64,000 nucleotides of DNA from Diphasiastrum complanatum (lineage: Eukaryota; Streptophyta; Lycopodiopsida; Lycopodiales; Lycopodiaceae): positions 16,632,164 through 16,696,163 of the forward strand of contig CM055100.1 of assembly GCA_029204225.1 (NCBI GenBank), written 5' to 3'. Each line of letters begins with the position of its first letter. The first letter of the stretch is position 1. The position numbers were made by a program, and so were the translations under genes. Below, in pieces: positions 40,297 to 52,300 of the stretch. Below the pieces are notes generated by a model. That model searched no databases. It had not been told where the DNA came from and was given only the letters and a program-made list of their open reading frames with translations.

Positions 40297-40845
40297 ATGG
40301 CTACATCAAGTGGAGTTATGTTGGAAGCCAATGATAGGCTTACCTCAAGTAACTATTCATTGTGGAAAGTGAAGATGGAATCACTTCTTGAGATGATTGA
40401 TATTTTGGATATTTTTGTAGGTTTTGAGGAGAGACCAACAACACAACAAGATCAAATGAGGTATGGCAAGAGGGCCAAGAATGATCTACACATGATAAAG
40501 ATGAATGTTACCAATGAGCTTCTCAAAGAAGTTGGTAAGCTTACTTCATCAAAGGATGCTTGGGACTCATTAAAGAAGATTTATGAATCCAAGTCTACTT
40601 CTAGAGTGTTGACTCTAAGAAGGCAAATATTTTCTTATTTGCAAAAGAGTGAAGAAAGTCCAAATACTTTTATTTTGAGAGTGTAAGCATTGAATGATAT
40701 TTTAGCTTGCATTGATGAGATCATTTTGGAAGGAGAGATTGTTCAAGTTCTTCTTAATGGATTGTTGGATGCTCATGCTAAAATTGTTCAAAGTCTTGCT
40801 ATTCAAAAGACTTTGCCAATTTTGATTGACCTTCAAGAGATCTTG
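40297..40845 (+). pseudogene. copia gag of element B, one stop codon
   Basis: The frame starts MATSSGVMLEANDRLTSSNY and carries WKVKMESLLEM, DAWDSLKKIYES and LTLRRQIFSYLQ, a standard plant copia gag (UBN2/DUF4219-like). A single TAA near 40686 splits it from ALNDILACIDEIILEGEIVQ, which is in the same frame and continues the gag. The zinc knuckle and protease are deleted: the frame fuses directly to integrase near 40850. Confidence 0.85.
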
Positions 40846-41964
40846 ATCAATGTTGTACATTCAGATATTCATGGAATTACTACAATTAGCAATAATGGAG
40901 CTAAGATTTATGTAACCTTCATTGATGATTTTAGTAGATTTTGTTGGATCTATCTACTAACTTAGCAAGAATGAAGTGTATGATGTCTTTGTTAAGTTCA
41001 AGAATGCAAGGGAGAACCAATTTTCCACAAGGATCAAGTGCTTAAGGAGTGACATTGGTGGTGAGTACATATCTACCAAGTTCAAGGTTTTTTGTGATGA
41101 GCATGGGATCAAGAGGGAGTATACAACACCAAGGATCCCACAACAAAATGGAGTGGCCGATAGGAAGAATAGGACTTTATGTGAAAGTGCCAAAGCCATG
41201 AGGTTAAGTGCTAATCTTAGTAAGCCATTTTGGGATCAAGCATTGTTGTGTGCTAATTTCTTCTGCAATAGGTGGCCGAGTGCTATTTTGGATGGAAGAC
41301 ACCTTTTGAGATGCTATTCAAGAGGAGGCCAAGTGTCAACTTTCTAAGAACTTTTGGATGCACATGCTATGTCAACATTACACTTGATGATAGGACCAAG
41401 GATAATCCATCTTCAAGGAAAGGTATTTTTGTTGGATATAGTGAGGTGAGTAAAGCCTACAAGGTTTACATTCCTTCTACTAACAAAGTGATTTTTGGTA
41501 GAGATATCATTTTTGATGAGGGAAACATTCCAAAAGTGTCTTCAAGCATTATTGATGCTCATGTGGATGGATCTAACATTCTTGATGTTGATGTAAAGGA
41601 TCCTACTTTAGATGGTGATGATGATGGACATTCGTCAAGTCAAAAGCCAAGGAGAACATCAAGGGAAAGACAAATGCCTTCAAGGCTCACATATGATGAA
41701 AAGGGTAAGCAAATAGTTTTTGGAAATTATGCTGCTTTCCTAACCTCTTTTGATGAACCTACAAGTGTAGATGAAGCAAGGATCAAAGAGGAGTGGATCC
41801 AAGTAATGGATCTGGAAAACAAAGTTTGGTCAATGACTTTGATGATCAAGTTGAAGATCAAGAGGTTGATCTCAAAGGTCTTCAACAAGGCAAAAGGGAA
41901 ATTGGCAATTTGGAGCATCAAAGGAGAGTCAATTGGCAAAAATGTTTTGGTTCTATTTTTGTAG
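40846..41964 (+). pseudogene. copia integrase of element B
   Basis: In order: VVHSDIHGI, YVTFIDDFSRFCWIYLL, CLRSDIGGEYISTKF, HGIKREYTTPRIPQQNGVAD (integrase core with the two Asp of DDE), NFFCNRWPSAILDGRHLLR, FGCTCYVNI and RKGIFVGYSEVSKAYKVYIP. Then the hinge RRTSRERQMPSRL and the first RT residues (VDEARIKEEWIQVMD). The RT stops there; YVDD and RNase H are missing. Small frameshifts occur at 40965 and near 41300. Confidence 0.85.
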
Positions 41965-43138
41965 GTTATTCAATACTCAAGTAAGGTCAAAGGAGCAACA
42001 ATGAAGTCTAGTTCAAGTTTTCTTTGCTTGTTCTATCTCATGTTTGAGCATTTTCATGTGGATGTGTGCAAATTGTCAAGATATGGTAAAACTAGCATTG
42101 GTGAGAATCATTTTGATGTTAGAGTTGTACTAGCATTCTTGGCTGGTTTTGTTGATGAAAATAAAGTTATTGGAGGTTCATTATATCACTCATTCATGAT
42201 CAAGTTCTCAAGTGTTGAGCTAGGAGTTTTGAGCTCCAAAAAGGCCCTTTAAGAATTCGTGCAAGATGTAGTTTATATTATAAAAATATTATAACACTAA
42301 TACGTTTGACTTGCCAGAACTATTTAATCATAGCTCAAAAGTATGTGATCTAACATATCATTGGAAAGCCCTTGTCGAGCGCTTTCCAATGCACCAAACT
42401 TCGCTAGATTTGGACTTATCACTAAAAAGTTATGCCATTTTTAGTGTGGAATCGAAATGTGGACTCAATACGTTACGTAGATTTTAAATTTGAGTGTTTT
42501 AATTGGTCCATGTGTAAGAAAAAATTGAGAAAAAATATAATAAGAATCTTTACAAAGGGTCTTTGTTGGATTTAGAACTCCTCTAATGGATGCCAATGTC
42601 AATTCTTGTTGAATTCATGGTCATTTTCTTGTGTCAAGAAGATGGTCTTTTTCTTGTGTCAAGTAGATCTTGAAGATGGACTAGTGCAACCTACTTGGTT
42701 TATGGAGTCATGTGGGCTGGTTTTGCATCATTGATGTACTTATTTACTCATGGATTTCCAAGGTCTGATGGTTTCTTGTGGCAAGATGGAGATGGAGGCT
42801 CTTTCATGGTGGATACATGGCAAGAAAGGACAAAGATGGAGGAGGCAAGCAAGCATTGGTTGATCACTCACATTTACTGTTTGGTTGCTATAATTTTCTA
42901 GAGAGTTCAAAGTTGGAAGCATGAAGGAATCATTGCATTTACAGTCTATTTGGTTCTTAAGTACTGTTCACATCTTGACATGTAAAATTGATGTAAGAAA
43001 TAGTGAAGCATCCCAAGTGGACACTATTCTCGATATCAATAGTGGAAACTTATTTAGATCATTAGAAAGGAGGTCTATACTTAGGATGGAGATCATTCTA
43101 AAGTTGGATCAAAGTTCTATGGTTAAGCTTAAACTACT
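41965..43138 (+). pseudogene. Shared 3' region of element B, former open frame
   Basis: Broken frames (42001-42252, 42695-42901, 42921-43154) match the 295-codon frame of element C: FYLMFEHFHVDVCKLSR, GFLWQDGDGGSFM and LTCKIDVRNSEASQVDTIL. About 350 bp between 42250 and 42690 is AT-rich without such a match. The region stands where RT and RNase H would end, so this copia family carries a special 3' segment. Confidence 0.6.
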
Positions 43139-43149
43139 TGAAGAGGGAA
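43139..43149 (+). other. Polypurine tract of element B
   Basis: TGAAGAGGGAA directly precedes the TGTGAAAC start of the 3' LTR. Confidence 0.85.
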
Positions 43150-43762
43150 TGTGAAACATTTCAACTATTTTTACTATTTTGGTCATATTTGTATATTTGG
43201 CAATTGAGACGAATTTTCATATTAGACTTAGAGTTTGACTTTTCAAAGTTATATTAGTTTAAAAGCATTTGAATAAACACTTTTGAAAAGTGTGGCAAAA
43301 TGTAGAAGTTGCATTTAAGTAGATTCAAATTTGAAAGTTGGATACATTGAATCTAGTCCTAGAAATAGTAGGATTTCCATATTGGAGGGAAACGAACCTA
43401 CTCTAAAAGGATGTAACTCATGGGAAGAGAAGATATTCTCTCTCTCTTATCTCATTCAAGCTTATACATGGTTCTCTTGGGTTCTACTATCCATTGGTGC
43501 ACTATACTTGTGATATCTTGCAATTCTATGTGTAGAATGTTCATTTAATGCTATTTTCAGATCCACACATGTGAAATACAGTAGCTTACTTTTATTGTAC
43601 AGATAGAAACATTATTTTATGTTTTGGTTCATGTTTGATCAAGATCTATTAGAGTTTTCATCTCATTCTTAGTGTAGTTGCTGATTTTTCTACATTGGCA
43701 AGATTGGTCTAACCAAAGATCAAAGGGATATTTTGGATCTTAATGATCTGAAATTCTTCACA
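43150..43762 (+). mobile_element. 3' LTR of copia element B
   Basis: A 613-bp LTR with ends TGTGAA...TTCACA followed by the TTTCT target duplication. It keeps the 340 bp lost from the 5' LTR and lacks 16 bp found there. Confidence 0.93.
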
Positions 43763-43767
43763 TTTCT

Positions 43768-45240
43768 AATCCAAGAATCATCTGTGAAGAGGTTTTCTTG
43801 GCATTGTTGATCAATGCATTAGGAACCAAAGTGGCATCTGGGAAAGGTGCGATTTCTGTTTGTGAATCATCACCCATTAACATATCTTCCAGCTGTTTAG
43901 CTTCAACTTGATACCTTTTTACCCAAATCACGTCTACCCCTACTTCTCTGTCATAATGAGTAGCATTCGCCTCCTTTACAATGATTGAGCCAGTTCTAGC
44001 ATCATTCTCCATAATTGTATTAGCTTTTCGGGCTGCTAGATTCAAAGATAATGCTCCATTTAGAATCTCCATAGCTTCGGGTTTGTCTTTATCTAGATCA
44101 GGTCCTTTCTGTTGGTCAAAATCCTTGCCCAACTGTTCCACCAGGGTATTGTTTCTTCTTTGTGTGAGTAGATTGCCCTTTTCAAGGAGAGCACTTTCTT
44201 CATTTACTTCTATAAACTGTTTGCGATTTTCCAATGGAGTGGAGAAGATATCACTCCTTTCCACTAAGAAAAGTGCTTCTGCGTGAATACGTTCCTCCAT
44301 GTAAAGGTTTCAGAATCATTTAACATTAATGCAAGCTTCTCTAAGTTCTATTATGTTTGCGCCCTTGAGCAATTATCTTCCCCTGCTGGAGAAGTGTTTA
44401 GTAGTCCTTCTGCCATTTCCAAGATCTACCCAACGGGGTTGGCTCAGTTGGTTGGCTTGGCATCCAAAGTTTCTTTGGTCCCAGGTTCGAGCCTCCCCTT
44501 GGAAACCAAGAAGCATTTCCAAGATCTCCTTTTGTTGAACTTTGCGGATGCAAGAGTCAGAGGTAGAAAAGTCCTCAGAAGTGGCCAACAGCTTTGGATT
44601 CTTATGTTATGCAATTTGGCATAATGGGGGAGAGTCAATCGATCCTACGAAATTAGAATCCACTAAAGAGTTGTTGGAAACACCATTCAATATGTCTGAA
44701 GAAGCTGTTCGAGACATAGGCAAGAGCCCCAACTTCTTAAGTTGAAGAGTGGAAGGGTTGTCCAAGGGCTCCGAGGAAGTATTTTTAAAAACCAAGTCAC
44801 CAAGATCTGAATGACAAAAATCAATAATAATATTATCGTAGTAAGGACTAGGAAGTGAAATGTCCTCGTTAGAAGAGCTTTCAATGAGATTGGTACTGTG
44901 GGATCTGCCAAGAATTGGTAAACCGAAGCCGACAGGGGATTTAAGAGGGAGAAAGGATGGAAGATGAGTAGATTTCTTTTTGTGTGAAACAACCTAAAAC
45001 TCAACAGTGGGAAGGAAACCAGGGGAACTCGCGTAGGAGTAATGAGTAAGACTGATGCAGGAAACGCAAAAGAAAGGCAAGGAATCAAAGTGAACATCTT
45101 GCTCATCATATACATTACCATTGAAAATGTTGAACTGGGAAGGGAGAGCATCAGCCAATTTCCAGAAGACACAGGCTTTAATGTGGGGAGAGAACTGGGA
45201 GTTGATATCGTCCTCAATGCTGAGAACCTCCCCAAGGCAA
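43768..45240 (-). pseudogene. LINE-like ORF1 remnant, upstream part
   Basis: On the minus strand a broken protein reads HIKACVFWKLADALPSQFNI, NVYDEQDVHFDSLPFFCVSC, GLPILGRSHS, then long acidic/Ser-rich text (DFCHSDLGDLVFKNT; ESALLEKGNLLTQRRNN; KPEAMEILNGALSLN). The VYERLPSFC..C-like block recalls the zinc-knuckle part of plant L1-type ORF1 (DUF4283-associated) proteins. The frame is interrupted by the tRNA-derived insertion at 44.43 kb and by element B at 43.77 kb. No endonuclease or RT is visible. The LINE assignment is moderate; the coding nature is firmer. Confidence 0.5.
44414..44527 (+). mobile_element. tRNA-derived SINE-like insertion with 14-bp target duplication
   Basis: CATTTCCAAGATCT at 44414-44427 and again at 44514-44527 flank an 86-bp insert. 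The insert holds an RNA polymerase III A box (TGGCTCAGTTGG) and, about 33 bp on, a B box (GGTTCGAGCC), and starts ACCCAACGGGG. It lies in the opposite sense to the LINE-like frame it breaks. Its short length suggests a tRNA-head-only or 3'-truncated SINE. Confidence 0.8.
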
Positions 45241-46364
45241 GATAGAAGACTAAAATTGAACTATAAAAAAAAAATGAATGTTGCTTTGTAACGTTCGTGT
45301 AAGTATGACAAATATTGCATAGCTATGTATAACACTCTTGTCATATTTTGATGGATGATGTTATTTGTTTTTTCTTTTCTTTGATGGAAAGGAATGTCAC
45401 AAATTGTGTTGTGTAGGCAATAGAATTGTTGAAAATCTTGAATATCCCTTGATGACTTGTTAAGCATCTCTGTAAAATATGATGAGCATTGCTAGAAAGC
45501 GTCACAAAACAAACATATATTGTGGTAAAGTGATGTTTACAAACATTGTGCTGATTATTTGTTTTTCATAGCAATACCATCAATATTATCATTGTGAAAC
45601 AAGGTGCAATTAGTGATGAAAAGAAAAAAGTAACATTCAAAACAATGACAAGCATCGATATATTTGAGGTTATGTTGCTAAAGTTTCTTTTGTACTGATG
45701 TACATATCTTTCATATTTGGATGAGTTTATACTTGTTGCTATTTGTGTATAACTTCAAGACAACACGTGCTAGAGCTTGTTCGTGGTAAGAGGTAGAAAT
45801 TTTGAGAGAATTGCAAGAGATATAATGTATCAAACATGCGGGTGACTGGTCAGACTTCAAAAAATTTAGATGTGAGTGTGTAATACATTTTTTTTTACTA
45901 CAATTTTTATGGCTGTCTACTATGAAAATTTATTTATGACCATATTTGGAGTTCTATTGGAGTAAACACATGCAAATTTTAAAGCTTCTTATGTCAATTG
46001 TTGAAACATGTTGTTTGAATCAACAAGCTGGAGACATCATTTACAATTCAAAATAACAACAATTTCGTACATGCGTGTAATTTTAAAATGACAATAAAAA
46101 CACCATATAAATTCGTCGCATAAATACATTCACCAGAATAGTAGCATAAACGAGTCATATTTGTCACTCTCCACTATTTTAAAGATCTCTTTGAGGTATA
46201 AAAATGGGGTCTCATCTAGGCTAATTTTCATGTCAATCTAGATAGATATTTTCTTTTTCCTTCTCTGAATTTGATGCATAAGCAAGGTCTGATTATAAAT
46301 CAAATTGACATAATCTGTTTTTATACATTTATTTCTAGATATTTCCTAACAAGTATGAGTTTGA

Positions 46365-46414
46365 CACACTTTTGTGCATATGCACACAAAAGTGTGCTGG
46401 ACACAACTCTAGTG
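46365..46414. repeat. Hairpin element end, inverted partner of 52.73 kb
   Basis: CACACTTTTGTGCATA with TATGCACACAAAAGTGTG forms a stem with a 2-base slip. With the following ACAACTCTAGTGT it is the reverse complement of 52729-52778. Confidence 0.7.
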
Positions 46415-48720
46415 TCCGTGCACTAGATGGATTAAAGAAAAGTTACATACATAGCAAAGGTTGTACATTCATTCTTAGATCTAGTTGTTTTTTTGTAGAG
46501 CATTAAATTTGCCTTGGATGTTATTTTAGCATGTATATTGCATGTATCTATTAAAATTTTGAAGTCAAAATTTGGTATATATTGAAACAAAGGCCCCTAT
46601 GACTTTCAACACCCTCAAAATCAATGTATACATTTATAGTACTATAATGTGACTACATGTAGTCAAATACTATCCATAGGTTTTTTTAATTCATAATCCA
46701 CTGAGCAATCTTTTGACATACAGCCACCAATTTTACTAGTACAACAATTCAAATGAACATCAATTAGACCAAGTACTATCATGATGTTATCGATTATGTG
46801 AAAGGTCCATACCCATGAGTTGTTGTATCCTAGGCCAAGTCCTTGGGCATTGAATTGTTACTATCTTGATTTTGAGGATAGCTATTTAAGTCTCCTAGAA
46901 ATAATAACTATGTACACAAGGGAAAAAAGAAGAAGAAGCTATTACTTACCCAATCCATGTTGCACTAGATATCTCAAAAATCGAATTTGTGTAAATTCAT
47001 TGGGTGCATAGAGGATAAAGATATGTAGGCAAGCTCTTATCAGCAAAACATCTTACAAAATCATGACCATCAGTGGTAAAGTTTGAATGAGAGTGTTTAA
47101 TGTGCCCATAAATGCATGGATTCCCAACTATCACAAAATAGTTATATTCCAATAATATGTATTGCTCCAATATTGACACGACATAGAATGTCCATGCACA
47201 AAATGGAATCTAGTATGTTTAACTATTGCTATACAATGTATGAACATCATATATTGATGCTACTAACTAAGACCATTATGATTCCAAGCAATTACACTTA
47301 GTTTCCAATTTGAAACTCTCTCAACAAATATGTACTATTTGACCATTGATCTCTAACAATATATCAAAATGTCATGGTATATAAGCTAATAGAAATTTTA
47401 AGATAGAAAAAAGATTTTGCACGTCATATTGAAAAAATTACATGCATTTGTAATCAATAATATGTGCAATTAGTATCTTGTACATATACTATGATTGTGT
47501 TTGTGATGGTGCATGAAGGGGTGAACCAAACTTGTACAACATCATGCTCCATTAAGTGTCTCGAAGGCACTCTACTTTCAAATAAAATATGAAACATTAT
47601 TGTTTCACAATCGATTGTCATGCCTTATTAATAATGACTTTATGATGGTGATTGTGCACTAAAAGAAATAGTTGCTTGTGGAGTTTACAAAAAGAAAATA
47701 AACAAAGCAACTATCTCAAGTTTCTTTTGTGTGTAACAAAAGAATAAAATATAATAATGGTATGCAAGCTTTGTAGCATTTTAAACATCACACTTGGTGT
47801 TTCATGAGATAAATGCACATAATACAGGTTTGAGTGTAGAGATGATATGCTCTAAAACATTATTATAGATCTTCTATCAACATCCACATGATTATGTTCC
47901 ACAAACAGTTTTGCTTTATGAGGCCCCTAAAGATTATAATTTCTTTTGTACTTGACTCTGTATATGAGTCATACCTATCTAATTAATTTTTCTCAGTGTC
48001 AACATTATGCTTTATAGGAGAATAATCATATTTTTTTTTCTCAATTTTCTCCCTAAAGAAAATTGCAAGAGAATAAAAGGCTTTCAATACAAGAATATAT
48101 AGCAAGCACAAAGGACCACAATGTCATATCATACTTCCTAAAGCGATATTCTAAAGCCACTTCCATATGGACAATGTGGCTTTGTATTGCATTTTTAAAT
48201 ATGGAAACTAATCAAGATATGATGACTAACCTCACCATTCTAGCCTTTCGTATATATACTTTTTATGGTAATCTAGTAAAAAACATGAGCTCCTTTTTCA
48301 TCTACAGACTATATCAAAATTTTTACCTAGCTCTATTGGAATTACAGGGTTTATAAAGATGGGTAATTTGAGCTATAGTGGTGACTATGGGGATCTAGTT
48401 GGATAAATTACCAAACTCATGAAGATAAGGAATGCAAAAGGTTTAGTAATAGATGATGTTGTTGGTAATGGAAGAATACACCCACTACTTTAGAGGATCT
48501 TGTGAGAATATTTGACCATTCATTTACTACTATAGAACAAATTTCTGATGTCTCATGGAAAATGGGAGCATGCTAATTGCCTTCAATGTATTACATGTGT
48601 TTGTGCCCTCTTTCTTCCCATGCAACAAGACCAAGTAATAGAAAGATTGTCCTTCAATAAGCATTCCAAGTCAGACACATTCAATATAGGCAAAGCTTTA
48701 CCTGCCATATTAGTCTCATA

Positions 48721-48949
48721 ACTATGTAGTGTAATGCTTGACTAGACACTTGTAAGCTAGTTCCCATTCTTATGACACGAGGCAACATACATTCTATCTA
48801 CTGGAGATCACTTCTGATGAGAAGATGCATTACATACTAACTATGTAGTGTAATGCTTGACTAGACACTTGTAAGCTAGTTCCCATTCTTATGACATGAG
48901 GCAACATACATTCTATCTGCTGGAGATTAATTCTGATGAGAAGATGCAT
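48721..48949. repeat. 119-bp tandem duplication
   Basis: Units 48721-48839 and 48840-48949, with landmarks ACTATGTAGTGTAATGCTTG, CTTGTAAGCTAGTTCCC and GAGAAGATGCAT. Only a few substitutions separate them, so it is fairly recent. Confidence 0.95.
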
Positions 48950-50209
48950 CAACAGAGTACATGTAAGTGGTTGCCACACCCAATCACTCATATAAATCTT
49001 TAACAACCATTATATGTGTAATAAATAGTTCATCTTCCAATAGACTAATAAAAAAATTCATCATAATTATTAGAATACAAATCATTCATTCCAATATCTA
49101 GAATGAACTCTTCTAGTAGTGAGTAAATCATAAGTGAGTTTTCTAGAAGAACCAATGAAACAATATATTCAATCCGTAAACTGATTTTTCATATCACAAA
49201 TGCTCAAAGTATGCAAAAACTCATTCACTTCAAAAGTCATCACAACATCCTACCCAGACCCTTGGATATATGATATCTCTCAACAAATCAATTGAAAGTA
49301 GAAAATTAGAAACATAATTCTTCACTATCTATGTGCATAGATAGTTATTGCTCCATATGTGTTGTGAACTACTAACACTTTTTTTTTTTATTTTAGCAAG
49401 TTGGTATTTTGTCTCTACTATCTTAGGCCCTTTATACTTCCACCAACTGCTTGTAGAGTTTGTCATGGTTCTTGAGCATCCAATTTAGCTCATAGGTACC
49501 TTTACTACTTGTAGCGCATCGCTTATTGAAAAATTTATCTCTTCTGGTGGGGCCAAATCATTAATAGCTATCCCTTGCGTTTGGAAGGTTGCTTCCTACA
49601 CTCCTTCCATTTCCATTGCCGTTTGTTGTTAAATTTCATGGCTAGCTAGGTGTCCCCAACTGGTTCAGAATTGTCTTTTGGAGAGGGCCACCCTTCATGT
49701 CATGTTGGGAATAATCCCATCGACTACTTAGTATTGATTTTAGGCCCTTGCTTGACCTGTTGATGTGTTATTGCTTCTTCTTGCAACACCTATTTTGTGT
49801 GTTGCCCTGTTGTTGTGGCCTAGGCTTTCTCCCTTGTTGAAATTCACGCTTAAGCCCAATTCCATTAGGTAATGAGCATCCTGAAACTTGTTTATACTTA
49901 TTTTTGGAAAACCACAAAATTACGAAGGATTGAATTTTCTAGCAAAGGATAAAAAAATTCAGGATCAAATTTTTCCAACCCAGGCCTATTTTTTCGAACC
50001 AATGTCAATCTTGTCAAAGAGATTTTTCGAACTTGTTTGATTCGAATCTGTTCTAACTTTTCTAAGTGCCTTTGAACCTGTTCGGTTTGGATTGGTTCTA
50101 ACTTTTCCGAGCGCCTTCAAATATGTTCGGTTTGGATTTGTTCAAAATTTTTGAGCCAATGTAAAGTTTCGACCCTTTGTATCTTTTCCCATCCAGAAGA
50201 GATGTGGAA

Positions 50210-50520
50210 TGCATTACTTACCAGGTTCTAGACGAAATCACGTAGCCAGATAATGCTTCTCGAAGATCAGCTGACAAACCTACAATGGGATGGCAAAGAC
50301 CTCGCATCCTTTATCAGAGTGATGAAGGATATGTTCCTTTCATTACACAATGTCGGAACAAACAATGTAGTATCAGCTGAGAAGTAGTGATCGAGATTCG
50401 AGAAGAAGATGAAGCCCGTGAGCACCTTGATCACAAGGACTCCTCTAAACAACAAGGAGAAACCAAAGAAGCAGTTCAAGCCTAAGAGGGAGTCAGATCG
50501 ACGGCCAAGATCGAGACCAG
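50210..50520 (+). pseudogene. copia gag fragment (element D)
   Basis: The text LTNLQWDGKDLASFIRVMKD followed by MFLSLHNVGTNNVVSAE and a basic tail (FKPKREEDRRPRSRP) is a copia gag middle part. Stops interrupt it. The zinc knuckle and protease are not visible. Confidence 0.6.
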
Positions 50521-50599
50521 TAAACAGAAAGAGTCAGCATATGTTCTATGGCACAAGAGACCATGCCACATGAGCATGATGGCCTAGTCGAAGGCACCA

Positions 50600-51000
50600 A
50601 GAGTGCTATGGGCTGAAGCAGTAGCTATAGCTACCTACATCTAGATTCTAAATAGGATAGGCAAATCAGGAATTCCTCACACGACACCACACGAACTATG
50701 GTGGGGCAGAAAGTCCAGTCTGACGCACGTTCCTCACACGACACCACACGAACTATGGTGGGGCAGAAAGTCCAATCTGACGCACGTTCGAATCTTTGGT
50801 TGTGCAGCTTATGCACATGTTCTTGATAAGATTTGAAAGAAGCTTGATGAGAAAGTTGAACAAGGCACCTCGTTGGATATGACAACCATTCGTCATACTG
50901 CAGGATCTACATGCTAGAGATAAATGTGAAGACAGTCACCTATGAGACCAGAACAATGGCCGACAATGATTTTGCCAACTATGAAGTCTTAAGAAAGTAG
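50600..51000 (+). pseudogene. copia integrase end (element D) with in-frame 57-bp duplication
   Basis: YLHLDS/RIGKSGIP text leads into TPHELWWGRKSSLTHVRIFG and CAAYAHVLDKI, the end of a copia integrase. A 57-bp unit is tandemly duplicated at 50673-50729 and 50730-50786; 57 bp is 19 codons, so the frame is not shifted. Confidence 0.65.
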
Positions 51001-51111
51001 TACTATGACCTGCCAACCATGACAGAGGGAGCAGAACCCAAACACTAAGACGAAGATGTTCAGATCCCACATCAGCTAAGCGACGAATCAGACGAAGAAA
51101 AGACAGCAAGC

Positions 51112-52300
51112 TTGCCTGCATCTAGAACGCTTGTAAACCGAAATGGTTCCGGACCTAGCAGAAGAGACAAAGACAAGGATATTGCGGTACCTGAGGAATC
51201 TCCCAGGAGATCAACAAGAGAACGAAGAGCGCCAGCCAGATTCATGCCAGACAGCTCGGCTTCGACATTCGAAGAGTTGTGGATTCAGTGGCGAACCACA
51301 AACATTCGAGGAAGCCATTGACAGTCCAGACAAGGACAAATGGATCCAAGCCATGAATGAAAAAATCGAATCCATGAAAAAGAATGAGATATGGACACTG
51401 CAACTAGTACCAGACAAGTGAAAGACAGTATAATGCAAATGGCTATACAAGCTGAAGTATGGGCCTAATGGAAATGTTTCGAGATATAAAGCCAGACTTG
51501 TAGTGAAGGAATTCTCTCAAAAGTATGACATCAACTACACTGAGACCTTCTCTCTAGTAGTGAAACATGTGTCCTTATGCCTATTGTTTGCATATGCAGC
51601 CGCTTACGACCTCAAGATTCACATAGTTAATGAAAAGACAACATTCTTACATGGCGAATTAGATGAAAAAGTCTACATAGACCAACCTCCAGGTTACATC
51701 TACGAATAACTTCCTATGATCCTTGGAATTCGATCCACTGATAGCCGATTCCCATGTTTATGTAAGAATCATAGACGAGGAGATTAGCATTGTTTCTGTG
51801 TATGTGGATGACACACTGATACTATATAGAAGCGAAGAGCTAATTGCCGAGCAAAATGTCGAAACATTTTGAGATAACAGACTTAGGAGAAGCTAGATGT
51901 TATCTAGGCTTGCAAATCGACCGCAACTATGACAAAGGAAAGCTATACCTTCATCAGTCCAGGTACATCCAAAAAATCCTAGAAGATTTCGGGATGACAG
52001 ATTGCAAAGGGGCCAACACCCCAATGCTTGTAGAAACAATTGTGACAGACAAAGAAATTCCAAAGAGTGACGATGACGTGTTTAGGATGAGCCAGTTCAA
52101 CATAAACCCATGCTTACCCAGGCTTAACACACTGGAAGATCACGAAGCGAATCTTACAATACCTTTAGAAGATGAAGGATTTCAGACTGTGTTACTCTCA
52201 TGATGTCGGATTCCTGATGCACTCCTATAATGATCCAAGTTGGGCATCACTCAAGGACGACAACTTATTTACTTCTTGGGAGCAACAATACCAAGGAGAC
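51112..52300 (+). pseudogene. copia reverse transcriptase and RNase H start (element D)
   Basis: Frames contain PQTFEEAIDSPDKDKWIQAM, KWLYKLKYGPNGNVSRYKAR, HGELDEKVYIDQPPGY, VYVDDTLILY (YVDD catalytic site intact) and FEITDLGEARCYLGLQIDRN, all of copia RT. Downstream MHSYNDPSWASLKDDN recalls the start of RNase H. Stop codons and frameshifts (51419, 51708, near 51870) make it inactive. Confidence 0.8.

Larger units (their letters stand above)
45241..50200. other. 5 kb AT-rich sequence without a recognised gene
   Basis: Only short chance frames. It contains a hairpin at 46.37 kb and a 119-bp tandem duplication at 48.72 kb (listed separately). The minus strand of 49.4-49.9 kb has scattered Lys/Gln-rich text that may be a decayed gag; I cannot support it. 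Confidence 0.5.

Noticed and set aside
44428-44513. Functional tRNA gene
   Set aside because: A and B boxes are present, but I could not form a proper acceptor stem or cloverleaf, and the target duplication marks a retroposon.
45241-50200. CRISPR-like or operon-like structure
   Set aside because: Repeats are simple tandem duplications without regular spacers, and the DNA is eukaryotic.
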